From: Candidula unifasciata
Taxonomy: Eukaryota > Mollusca > Gastropoda > Stylommatophora > Geomitridae
Length of the DNA stretch: 64,000 nt
Assembly: GCA_905116865.2 (NCBI GenBank)
Contig: CAJHNH020001158.1
Span: 557,369 to 621,368 of the forward strand
Direction: 5' to 3'
Shown here: in pieces, positions 11,701-24,800 of the stretch
How positions within the stretch are numbered: the stretch's first letter is position 1
How the letters are laid out: the number at the start of each line of letters is the position of its first letter
Program-made: the position numbers and the translations under genes
The notes under the pieces: generated by a model
The model's database searches: none
Told to the model about the DNA's origin: nothing
Seen by the model: the letters and a program-made list of their open reading frames with translations, nothing else

Positions 11701-14700
11701 ACTAACCTGTATAATGATGTCATAAAGGCGGACCAAATCCTGAGGTTTGGTGATCTTACGTCCCTCTTCTGGGTTGTTCTCTGGAAGATTCTGCTTCAGG
11801 TTGTCAACCATCAGGAGGTTCCTCTCTATGGTTGTGCTCAAGCGGATGTACATAAGGTAGGAGTGTAGGTAGTGCTGGTTGGAAATTTTCCCCTCAACTG
11901 GTTGACCACGAACTGCAGCTTTGAATACCTAGAATGTTATTGTGTACGTAGATGTTGACATAGGGAAAAAAAAGTAAAGATTCCTTTTCACGCCTTTTAG
12001 GCGTATCAGGCTTATGGGAAGAGCGCCCATACTTTTTATAGACCATCGGCACTAGGTGGGTAATGTGGTCAGCATTACGCCGGCCATCTTTACTTCCCCA
12101 GGACAGCCATCCTGGTAGCCATTTTAGTCTGGGTCGACCTGCGCCGCCCCGTACTAGAAGTTGACATTGCAGCTCTGAATACTCAGATTGTTGACCATTC
12201 AGCTCTGAATACCTAAAATGTTAACAATACAGCTGTGAATGCCTAGAATGACAGCAATGCAGCTTTGAATAACTAGAATGTTAACATTCAGCTCTGAATA
12301 CCTAAAGTGTTAACAATACAGCTGTGAATGCCTAGAATGTCAGCAATACAGCTTTGTATACTTGCTGTTCATCCATCACAGGTAATGAAGATCATTCTTT
12401 CTTTCATCCCCCATAAAACTATAGTTGACTGTCCAGAAGGATCCAAAACAATTAGGACAGGGAATAGTACATGTAGATAAAACGCCTCTTATACAGGTCT
12501 TTCTAGACTGTCTTTGCTGTCCAGCTACCTTTTTCTCTAGATGCTTCACAAGTCACTGTACCTCTTCGAACAGACATTTGCCATGTAGTCCGGTCTTATG
12601 CAGCAGCCTCCCAAGTTTCAGGGTTTATACAGAAGGTTTGTACTGTGATACTTTAGCCTATCCTCGAAGCGTTTTTTTTTTCTTTTTCTGGCCAACATGA
12701 GAGTATCTACTGTCTTCAATGCAGAAACTGTCACTACCAAAATTAAAGCTGCCACAGAACCAAGAAATGTATGTAATAAAGGGGACTGACATCAGCTGAG
12801 AATGCAACTCTGAAGAAACCAACTCATTTTAACACCTAAATAAAAGTTAGCTGCATATTCTTACTAGGACGTTGCAGAACCAACCCTAGTTTTTACTGAC
12901 TGTTTGGTTTTACTAGGCAAGTTTACATTCAGTAGTCTGCCACTGTCCTGAACAGTTGGCTCTTGATAGTACCCTTTAAGTCAACACAAAGCAGTCTGAT
13001 TACAAAAAGCCTGCAGCCAGGTAATGGTTTAGGCTAACACCCAAGCAATGTGATTTTCTCGGCAGCCACATAAAAGAGTGACCAAACCAATGTCTAGCAG
13101 TCACAGAATAAGACAGTCTCACTATCTTCAGTTTAACACACACAAAAAGTCTGCAACGCAAACTCAAACATTCAATGAAAAGTAGAAAAAAATTGAAAAA
13201 TATAAAAGTGCATGTCAGCTTTTCGTGGGTATCAGGTACAGTCCTGAGAAGTAAGGCGGCAAGCATGATGCTGACCATATTACCTATCAAGTGCCGATTG
13301 ATCTATAAAATATAGGTCTAGCCCTATATGCCCAATAAACATGAAGGCGTGAAGAAGGGTCCTTTACTTTTATATGTCAGCTTTACCGAACCAATTATAG
13401 TCAGCAAAAGGAAGCTGCTACCACTAGCTTCCATTAGCAGAACAACAATGAGCAACATGACACAAAAACAATGATCTGACCCTGAAACAATTACACTACT
13501 GTATTTGGATACAGTGTAAATAAATGAAACAAAATATTGATAAACAAGAGGATGATTTAAAGTACATGATACTAGGGAATGTCAATTTTGTTGTTGTTGC
13601 AAAATGACTATTTCTTTTTCTTCTTAGTGTTTTTTCTTCTTCACTGACTCTGTTACCTCTTCAGGTGACCAGGGAGATAAAAGGTTCTGTCTTAGTGTGT
13701 TTCTTCTTCACTGACTCTGTTACCTCTTCAGGTGACCAGGGAGATAAAAGGTTCTGTCTTAATGTTTTTTCTTCTTCACTGACTCTGTTACCTCTTCAGG
13801 TGACCAGGGAGATATAAGGTTCTGTCTTAGTGTGTTTCTTCTTCACTGACTCTGTTACCTCTTCAGGTGACCAGGGAGATATAAGGTTCTGTCTTCTTCA
13901 CTGACTCTGTTACCTCTTCAGGTGACCAGGGAGATATAAGGTTCTGTCTTCTTCACTGACTCTGTTACCTCTTCAGGTGACCAGGGAGATAAAAGGTTCT
14001 GTCTTAATGTTTTTTCTTCTTCACTGACTCTGTTACCTCTTCAGGTGACCAGGGAGATAAAAGGTTCTGTCTTAATGTTTTTTCTTCTTCACTGACTCTG
14101 TTACCTCTTCAGGTGACCAGGGAGATATAAGGTTCTGTCTTAGTGTGTTTCTTCTTCACTGACTCTGTTACCTCTTCAGGTGACCAGGGAGATATAAGGT
14201 TCTGTCTTCTTCACTGACTCTGTTACCTCTTCAGGTGACCAGGGAGATATAAGGTTCTGTCTTCTTCACTGACTCTGTTACCTCTTCAGGTGACCAGGGA
14301 GATATAAGGTTCTGTCTTCTTCACTGACTCTGTTACCTCTTCCGGTGACCAGGGAGATGAAAGGTTCTGTCTTAATGTTTTTTCTTCTTCACTGACTCTG
14401 TTACCTCTTCAGGTGACCAGGGAGATAAAAGGTTCTGTCTTAGTGTGTTTCTTCTTCACTTACTCTGTTACCTCTTCAGGTGACCAGGGAGATAAAAGGT
14501 TCTATCTTAGTGTTCACCAGCTGTAAACTCTGCCAGCCAGAAACTTCTGGCTGTTCACTCGCTCCTGAATTCTGGTCTTATTCCAGAACCTCAGTTTTGC
14601 GTGTACATCAGATTTACAGATCTGGCTTATTTGTATGCAGATTGTTGGTTCCCCGCCCTTTCATGCAGACACACTCTTGACTTTGAAAGAAACACCCTAA

Positions 14701-17700
14701 TTAGTCACCTATTTTTTTTGGGTGTTGGGGTGTCTTATTCTTCCTTCTCCCAAAGAGGGGAGCCCTGGAACCCAGGCAGGAACAGCTAAGGATGATTACG
14801 GACACAAACTTGCAGCCTACATTATCTTCTTGTAAAGCATCCCGAAGAGCCTGCTGAGCATCAATGCACTGTTTCAGGATGCTCTCGTAGATGGACGTTT
14901 TACTGTCAAAGCTCTTGGCGGCTTCCAGTTCCGAGTTCAGGTCCTGCAAGTTCAGCAAGAACAGTCGAACAGCTTCAACTTTGACTGGGACAGTACGCCC
15001 TCGCCAAGACACCTCAGATAATGTAGCTGCTTGCTTCTCTCTTGTCTGAGACAACAGATCCTAAAGAACAGATTATAATCAACAAAGTAAAGTTAGCCGC
15101 ACACCCTTTTCTGGACACTGACTACAAAATAAATCCAATCATTCATTAGATGTTTGTAGTTTTACTAGCAATTTTACATTCAGTAGTTTGCCATGAAATC
15201 ATACGAATGCTAGGAATAAAGCCAGTCTTACAGGTCATCAAAGAACAACAAATGGAGTGGTTTGGACACCTAACAAGAATGCCCTGGTACTATCCACCAC
15301 AGCGAGCCACACTAAAACGTTACAACTGGTATAGAGCAAGTGGAAGAAAATATGGAGTGATGGCATTAAGAACAGCCTTACAGAAATGAACATCAGTCTT
15401 AATAGTGCTCTTGACAGAGCTCATCAACGAACATTACATCTCCCCTCGACACTTCGATGAGGTAAAAGGTTGAAGAGAAGAAGAAGTATGCCACTGCTTC
15501 TGGCTTCTCCCTTGTTTGTGACAAAGGATCTTGGAGAAAATATCAAAAGCATAGCAAAGTTAACCGCAGCACCCTCTCTGGGCATCAAACACAACAAATA
15601 AGTCCTATTATTGACTGGCTGTTTGTGGTTTTACCAGCAATATTACATTTAGTAATTTGCCACTGCTTTCTGAAAGGTGCAACACTTATGTCACCGTCAA
15701 AATCTGCTATAAAAAAAAAACATCATTTGTTCAACAACCAGAACAGGGTGAGGTATATTCTTCTTTTTAGTGATTACCATCTGTAAACTCTGGTGGAAAG
15801 TTCTGGTTGTTCATACTCTTCTGGACTTTGGTGTTCCAGAACCTGAGTTCTGCTTGTATATCCAGATCTAGCTTATTTGTATGCAGACTACTGGTTCCTC
15901 AGGCAGATACACTCTTCGAAGGTAAAAAGACCTAATTAGTTCACTATTATAACATTCTTGTTAGGGGAAGAGTGGGTCAATTCTTGCTTTCTTAAGAAAA
16001 AAGTCAATACAACCCGCATGAGGAACAGTGGGGTATACTATCACTTGTCTGGGACAATGGTCAAGAGGTGGGATAAGCAATTTGGAAATAAATACAAGTG
16101 AGTGAGTTGTGTATAATGTGTGAGTTACGTATAACGTCTATATCATTGAAAGATATAAAACTGACAGACTGTGACTGGTGAAAGGCAGCAGATAAGATGT
16201 GTTTGAGGTAACGCTGAAGTCGGAAGAAGTCCAGCATTTCCAGGGCCCTGTGGAAGAAGTCATTGTCCTCCTGCCAGTCTACAGAGGCACAGTATTTTTT
16301 ACAGGACACTAAAAATCAACCACAGCACTTGTAGATGTTTATGCTTTCTACGAGGAAAGTTTACATTAAGTAGTCTACCAATGTTTCTTAACGGTCAGCT
16401 CTTCACACCATTGTCAAAATCTGAGCAACACAGTCTGCAGAAGTGACACTGCGTCTTGGTTTTCGATGGTCCCAACAGTGATGAACAGTGAAGCCCACTG
16501 ACATCATGCAACCTATATATCCCGGCTAAGAAAAGATATTTCAAAAGTTAATTACAGAATTACCAGCTTCTTCTGCTTCCGACAACCAGCTTCTTCTGCT
16601 TCCAACAACCATCTTCCAATGGAATCCACACAGACCAACCAACTCAGAGAAAGACCCTTAACAGACTTGTTTTCGATTAGCTGGATTGTTCAGCTATATT
16701 TTTTCTCTACTTTATGAGGTAGTCATTCCCACACCAAGCTATCCTAACTGCCTCTTATGACATGCATGGCAGGTTACAGTAATACCAATGGACAATAAAA
16801 TGGGAGTAGACCTTCTCGGAATCTAATGGAGCAATGATGCACAATTTAACCCCTTAACCCTTTCACCCAATAGAAATCTTTTTTTGTGTGCTATAAACTA
16901 ATTTCCTTACGAGCAGCGTGATCATACGTCCTGTTTTCACCAGGACAGTTATTTTGGTGTGTCCCAGTGGTACTCCCAAATAATGTCAACCGTCCAGGTG
17001 TTATATTTGTTTAATCTACGGATAAGCTTGAGAGTGGAACATACACTTATAAACCTATTCAAACTGAAATGGAAAACACACAGCTCTGTATACTATATTA
17101 GTGAAGCAAACAAAAACAAAGCATACAATCCAACCATACAAAAAAAGTGTTCATATGAATTAATTTAGTATGGCTTTTACAATTTATATGCCTATATATT
17201 CTCATGTTCTTAAAATGTATTAACTATTAGCTCCTTAATAATAATCAATTCTAGAATCATAAGGCCTTTTATAGAATGAAGAACATTTTGCGCAATAAAT
17301 CCATGCCACTGGATGTTTGGAAAAGAATTCTCGCCAGGAGTCGGTTTTAACATACAGCTGTGAAAAATGGACAATAAATAAGCCGAACAATATCATGAGG
17401 CCTCCCAGATGTGGTTTGACAGAAGAATTCTAAGATAAGTAAGAAGAGTAACCCAGATGTTTTGAAAGATGCAGGTGCTCGAAGACAACTTACTTAAACA
17501 TCAGAAAGAGACAGTCATCCTTTTTTGGTCAGGTTATGAGAAGAGGGAACATGGAACATGTAACCAATGGAAAGATTTGTGGAAAGAGAGACAGAGAAGA
17601 CAGCAGGAGAAGATTCTTGACAGCCTTTCATGATGGCAGGGAGTGGGTATCAACACAGGAACGGATACATGCAGTTGTGGATCGCAGATTGTGGAGAGGC

Positions 17701-20700
17701 ATGATCACCCATGCCAGTCAACAAGGCACTTCACAACGGTGATGAGAATCATGGGTTTTGGGTAAAAGCTGTCTCTCTTAGGATGTCCCATTTTTAGCTC
17801 TAAATATTAGTTGTGTGTCCCGTTTTCAGCTCGAGATATTATGGTCACCCTACTTATAAGTCTTGGTAACACAAAACTGGCTGGTAACTTACATCCAATT
17901 TAAAGGACAGCTGATTTTCTCCTGCTGCTATTCTCATCTTCTGAAGGTCTTGCAGTGCAGTCTCATCTCCAATATTGTAGGCACAGTAGCGCAGGTTGGG
18001 TGCAATTTCATCTACCCTCTGTAGATAAATGGCCTGAAGCTCCTCCGAGAAGGCATTTGCAAGACTTTCATAAATAGTTCTGTGGGACAAAATAGAGTGA
18101 AATAACTATTTAGACAAAGTATGTTTATCTGAAACTTCGTCTGTGGGTTCTGAGGCCCCATTTGAGGGCAAACAAGAACAAACAGTAAAATGGATGCGCA
18201 TGCAGGAACAAGACTAAGGTCCAGAGGTGGACAACAATCAGAGCTTTCTGCCAGAGTTACAGCCAGTGAACGTGAAGAATAAACTTAACAACAGAAAACA
18301 AAAAGGGAGCAGAGCACCCAGCGTCCTGATGGAGCAATGGCCAATACAACACAACATTTCGCCCCAAAGAGAAACTTTAAAAAAAAAAAAAAACATTTCT
18401 CTCAGAATTTTGTCTTTGCAAAACTCATCATTATAATTCTCTTAGAACTCTACCCTAAAAAAATACAGGAAGAGAAGAAGAAACAGAATAAATTTTGGGC
18501 AGTTTTAACAAACATTCAGGGGTTGAAAGCCCAAGGCTACTCAGGAGACAGACAAGTGTGAAGTCCACGGCTACCTCGCGAACGAGTCCCCAAACTAATT
18601 CTTATTAATTTTTAAAATATTATTATCTTTGTGTACACACACACACACAAAAGTTCAGTGAGGTAATTAATCACTGAATACAACAGGAGCAAAACATTAA
18701 TTGTTTTCCATACCTTTGACCATGATAAACATGGTTTGGTTGACTTAGGCACAAGCAGCATAGTGATGATATAATGAGACTGTCATGATGCAGCGATGAT
18801 GCTACAATTTTAGGAAATTAGATTTTTACACCTCAAATAATATTTATTTGTGTGTGTACGTAATATAATTACACACCACGTATACATACTATGCAGATGC
18901 AACCAGTACCAAAGCCGTTATATACGTGTAGTGGCTACTGGCAGAGTTCATGTCATCCCCCCCCCACCCCCATAAAAAGTGCAAATGCCGGGAAAACGGC
19001 TTTCTCAGGGCAACAGGGTAAGCCTCTCTTGTTCAAGCCAAACTCACCTTCACAGGGTCATGGACCCTGTTCTTCCAGTGGAAGGTTGGGGTTTTAAGTG
19101 CCAGCAAAAACATGAACAGGATAGCAGGTAAGGTAAGGCGAAATCTTGCTTCATGGCCAGCTACTGTGAGATATGTATTTCTGTGCTGCTGGAAATGTGT
19201 GCTGTCGTCTGTACATTTAGAAATTGGCGAGTGGCTGGCCAATACAGAACTGTCGGTGTGCCTTTTGCAGTAATGCATGTGCACCTGCTGGTTTATTTTG
19301 ACTGCTGCTTTAATCAACTAGGAAAAGCAATTCTTGTGACAGGCTGTTGGTTTTGGCACCTCTTGTGGCTGCCTCATGATGCATGTGCAAGCTGTAGAAT
19401 TTTGCCAGCAGTTTTTGTGAGACTTTTCACATGGGACAGTGATGGGCATTTTGAATTGTTTTCACCGACACATGAAAGCAGGCACTGTGGAGATGACCCC
19501 TGTGTGATGAAGTTGGAACCCTGAATATAAACATACACCTAGGAACAAAGACAGCATAGCACTGCAAGTGAAAAAGATGTGCTCCTACTTTTGCTTGAGT
19601 TTTCTATAATTGCAAATGATACACATTACGAAGACCTCTATGCCATACTGAGTCATAAAAATATTCTATTTGCAGCTTTTCTAATGCTTCTTGTTTTGCC
19701 TTTGCCATGGCCAATTACAGTCTACTCTTTACAATTAAGTTTTATAAACAAAGACTCATTAATTTTATATATGAATACTAATCATAAAGAACATCCACTT
19801 CTATACTGATTTCTGAAACAAAAAGGAATATAAAATGACAGGCACACACACACACTGCCACAACAGCATATCTTACTTTGCTTTGGTGTAGTATTCCACT
19901 GCCTTCTCCCAGTTTTCAGTTTCAAATTCAAGACTGCCCTTGATCCAGGCATTGTAAGCCTATAATAAAATTAGTCAACAAATTGGTAGACTCACATCTG
20001 TCTACAAAGTTAAATTTTATTTAACTATCCTAGAATCTTTCTACCGATTATTTTTAACCATCACAGAATCTACAATAAATTACCTTTAATTGTCCTAAAA
20101 TGTGTTTAGAACCTCTTTACAAATTAACTTTAACAATCCCAGAACCTCTCTACAAATTATCTTTAACTATCCCAGAACCTCTTTACAAATTATCTTCAAC
20201 TATCCTAGAACTTGTCTATAAATTGTCTTTACTATACTAGAATCTATCTGCAAATTATCTTTAGAGTATAATTATGGTTTTCCAATTTGATCAGAACAGT
20301 AGTCTAATTTCTTTTGGTAATATCCCACTCCAAGACGTGCAGTTATACACCTATTCTGTCATAATTGTAGATAAAGATCAGGGAACTGATAGATATGTTA
20401 AAATGAAAATACAAAAGGCAAGAGAAGTTTTCATACCATTAGGAAATTTGTAGAAGTCAAAGGGAATAAAAATACTAAACCTAAAATTATTAACTCTATG
20501 TCAAACCAGTTACTGTTGTATGGAGAGGAAACACGAAAATTTAAAACAATTTCAAACCTGCATTAACTGGTGCCTGGCCATAATATTTAGAATTAAATGG
20601 TATGGTAGAATCACTAATGCCGAGATCTGGGAGAGAACTGAACCAATTCAACTGAATCAAGAGGTGAGAAATAGATGCTGGTGTTGGATAGGACACACAC

Positions 20701-21849
20701 TGAGAAAAACTGGCGAACAATTTAACTAGAAAGGCTGTAAACAGGAACTCACAAGGGTATAGAAATTAAGGTAGACAAAAAAACATAGGCAGAAGGTAAC
20801 TAAAGAGTGAAGTCAAAAAGATGGGAGAGGACATGGGATGTGCTGCAAGCGATAGCAAAGGACAAGATGATTGGCATGAGTTGTTTGAGGGCCTATGGTC
20901 CACTGGGGAATAAAGGGTAGAAAAAGAAGAATTCTTCCATATGAAAGTCACTGGAGCACAATGCCTATCTAGCACCCTGATTTGCCAGCCTAGTGATTAC
21001 ATTTTTTGAACCCCCTCAAGTCAGATTTTTTCATTAATCTGAGATTGTTATTGTGAAACTGATTGGCAAAAGCCTAAAAAACAAAACAAAAAACACAAAA
21101 ATCCAGAACGCAATAAAAGTTTCACAAGTTATTATTTTCAATTTTAACATTTGTATTAAGTAATGGAACAAACAAATGCATTAGATTCTCGCATGGGATC
21201 GAGGGGTCGTTCTGCCCCCCCCCCCCCCAATGAAACATTAGACCCACCGCCCCCACATTCATGATGTAAAAGGAAAACTAATTAGGGGTGTTTCTTTAAG
21301 GTCAGGTGAGAGGCATTCTGCATACAAATAAACCAACTCTGTAAGATAGATGTGCATGCAAAACTCACGTTCTGGAACAAAACTAAAGCCCAAAAACGAA
21401 TGAACAACCAGAACTTTCTGCCAGTTTACATTCAGTGAACACACAAATAAGGAAAGCCATGCAAGCTACACAACAGCCAATAAATGCTGGGGTTAGTTTC
21501 AAAAGTCCTGAAAACTGAAGAAAACTAATTATTTTTCTTCTAACTTTGTTAATAAAGAGGACAATGAACAGCCTACCTGACATTCCAGTTTTGTACGTGC
21601 ATCACATTTATCACTGTTGCCAATCAACTCCAGGTCCTCTGAGTAGACCACAGCCTTCTTTAGCTTAGCCTTCATGTGAAACTTCTTGCGAGGCTCAGTG
21701 TTGGCCTCAGATTTCAGCTGCATGGCGTATGACCAGGCCCTTTCAGCACAGAACAACGGCAGCTGCAGGTACCTTCAGAAGTGATTCAATAACAGTGACA
21801 GTTAATAAGCTGTCAAAGGCAAGACAAAGGGATTTACTTTATTATCCAG

Positions 21850-21883
<34 letters not shown>

Positions 21884-24800
21884 GTGTCTCTCTCTCTCTC
21901 TCTCTCTCTATCCAGAGTCTCTCTCTCTCTCTCTCCAAAGCAGCTGTTGTGTTAATCCACCAAAAATATTGCACAAAGCAAATAAGTCTGCAGCTCTAGT
22001 AACAACTAGCGATCTCCTAATCTCCTGTACCCTTGAATTCAAGCACAGAGTCTACAATAATATATGCACTTGTTCTGCAATTACCCTTAACAGAACAGTT
22101 GGCACACTGTGCTGCAGTTTACAGTAGACAATAACTGCACCTTTTGGACCAACACATCTGGGTTAGCTAACCAGTGATTAGTCACCTTTTAAGACATGCT
22201 GGTGGGGGTGGGGTAAGGTGTTGCCCAGAACCCAATGGGGAATGTGCAAGACAAATAGTTTAACAACTTCACAATGGAGACCCTCTTCTTTAAACAATAA
22301 ATGACTCAAACCACTTTAGTTTACAATTGTCACCATGCCGGCTTCTTAGCTTGTAACCTGCTGTTCTCATGTAGTATGCTCTAGGTGTTGCCTGATTCTG
22401 TTCTACTCTGACCAGACTAAAAAACCATTTGACTGTCTGATGGTGTAGGAAATCATTTACGGGTATTGTGCCTAAACCTTTGTGCTTAGTTTTACCGTTG
22501 GTAACTCTATCTTCCACATTTCTTTTATACCTCATTTCACATGCTGCAATTTTCATTTATGTTTTTCAAGTACTGTCCTGACGGCACACAAAGCTAGAAA
22601 AACTAATTTATCATTTTTGTGCATGATGATATTTTGATTTTGATGCCTCAAAAGTGGTGCTATTTGGTAATTTATGTTGCTGGCCTTTTGCATTGTTTTC
22701 TATGTCTCTGTTCAATCCTCCATTCTCTGTGAATACACTGCCTAGGTACTTTGCGTGTTTCAATGTCTCTCCATCAACAGTGACGTTATACTGAACTGGT
22801 GTACTGTTTACTGTTGTTATTTCTGTCTTTTCAGTACTTATATTTCCATATCAGATTTCTAGCAGTTGTTTAGGCTGCTTATGTGGCGTTGGAGGTTATC
22901 CTTGTTTTTGTGTAATAAGGCGTGATAGTCTGCAGATGTCCTCATTCATATCCTCCTGCTAGGGGTTTGCTTCTTTAGCTTTCTTATACATACAGAAAAC
23001 AAACAAGAGTGGTGAAAGTTCACACCCTCGTAGAGTGGTGACAGTACACACCCTTGTGGTACCCCAGATGAAACACAGCTCTAAAATTGTCTAGCAACTG
23101 TCCATTTACACTGTACTCTTTGAGCATTTACAATAGCTTGCCTCGATTTATTCGGTCAAAGGCCTTTTTCTTAATGAAAGCCATGTTTAGTTCATTGTTA
23201 TACTCATCTGCCTCAATGTAAAAATGGTGTCAGTGGCACCCTCTTTAATTTTCTAAAGGGAAACATAATTATTTAGTGACGGTTTCACATTATATCTTAG
23301 TCACTCTTCTAAAAGGTTTGCATAAAGGTTTCCTATGCGGCTAAGTAGAGATATGCCTCTGTATTGATCACATTCTTTCTTGCTGGTCTTTTTTTTCCCC
23401 ATACTAGCACAATCACAGATCTTTCCCAATCTTCTGGTACCTTTCTGTATAGCCATAACTGATTAAGGATAACTGTTAACTATTTCACACCCACTTCCTT
23501 ACAATCCTTGATCGCTTCGATTTGGGATATTTCCAATTTCTGTGGCTTTGTTGTTCAGGTTTCTTTTGAGTGATTTTTTCACTTCCTGTCTTACAAATAT
23601 TGTGGTTCCTCTTTGCATTCCCTAGCTATAAATTCTGGCAAAAAGTTCCAGTTTGTCCACCTGTGGAATTGTGTCTTGTTCCAGTACTTGGGTTATGTGT
23701 GCACATCCATCTTACATATCTCACTTATTTGTATGCAAAGGTTCTCTGCTGCAATTAGATGCATTCTGACTTCCCCCACATAGGGGAATATACTAGAAAA
23801 TACCAAAATGAGCATACCTTGCATCAGTCAGCATTTCTGGTGTGATTCTCTTGGGTGTCACTCGGTTCCTGGTGCCCTGAGGGAAGTGCAGTGACTTCCT
23901 AATCCTTTTAATCCTTCTTGAGCAATAACCCCTGAATGAGAAAAACACAAAAAGTCACTGCCTAAACCCTGCAAATTTTCCCTTTGTTACTGGTTAACAA
24001 AAATTGTATTAAGACACTCAGGACATGCACCCAGTGTTCCTCCTTCCTCAGCACTCTATAAATACAATATGGTCATCACATTCCATCAGTGTGGCCAATG
24101 GTAACAGACATTTCAATCTTTTGTGTCATTTTGTAGATACTTTGACAGATATCTGAATTTTGGCTGTCATTTATTTAGTATGACACGTAATGGAATGACA
24201 TTTGAAAATCAGATGCCACTGAGTAGGATTCTAGGATGATAGACATTTTAAACAGAATGTGTCTTCTAGAGGAACCTCTGCCAGTGGATTCCACTCATAT
24301 TCCGTATGAGTTTTTTCAACGCCCGTTATCAACCATGTTTTAGGGGTGGGCTGATAAGTGCCATAGGTTTCCTGGACACTTCATCTCTGAGGGCTACCTT
24401 AATCCAAGATTTCCTGCCAGCTCGGTTTGGGCAAATATACAATATTATCTTTGATGCACGATACAGACTTATGACGGGAGTCTTGCATGAGGATCCGTAA
24501 AACCAACATGTCACACCATTAAATGTCCTCTATTCCTCATTATCCACAGAAAATTATCAACTTAGTAAAGGCAACATATAAAGACATGAAATGTCGAGTT
24601 CTTCATGAGGGAAAGCTAACAGATGCATTTGAAATAAAAACAGGTGTGCGACAGGGATGTCTTTTGTCGCCTCTCTTATTTTTACTGGCTATAGACTGGA
24701 CTATGAAAACAGTAACTGCTAACACCAAGAATGGAATTCAGTGGACCCCTACAAAACAGCTTGATGATCTGGACTTCGCTGATGATATTGCTCTTCTCTC

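Noticed and set aside
13620..14512. CRISPR array, because of regular repeats with spacers
   Set aside because: Repeats are direct and continuous with near-identical 'spacers', in a eukaryotic intron; a minisatellite explains it.
19153..19524. 123-codon frame as a gene within SRP68 intron 5
   Set aside because: Cys/Phe/Leu-rich chance composition, no recognisable domain and no splice or promoter evidence.
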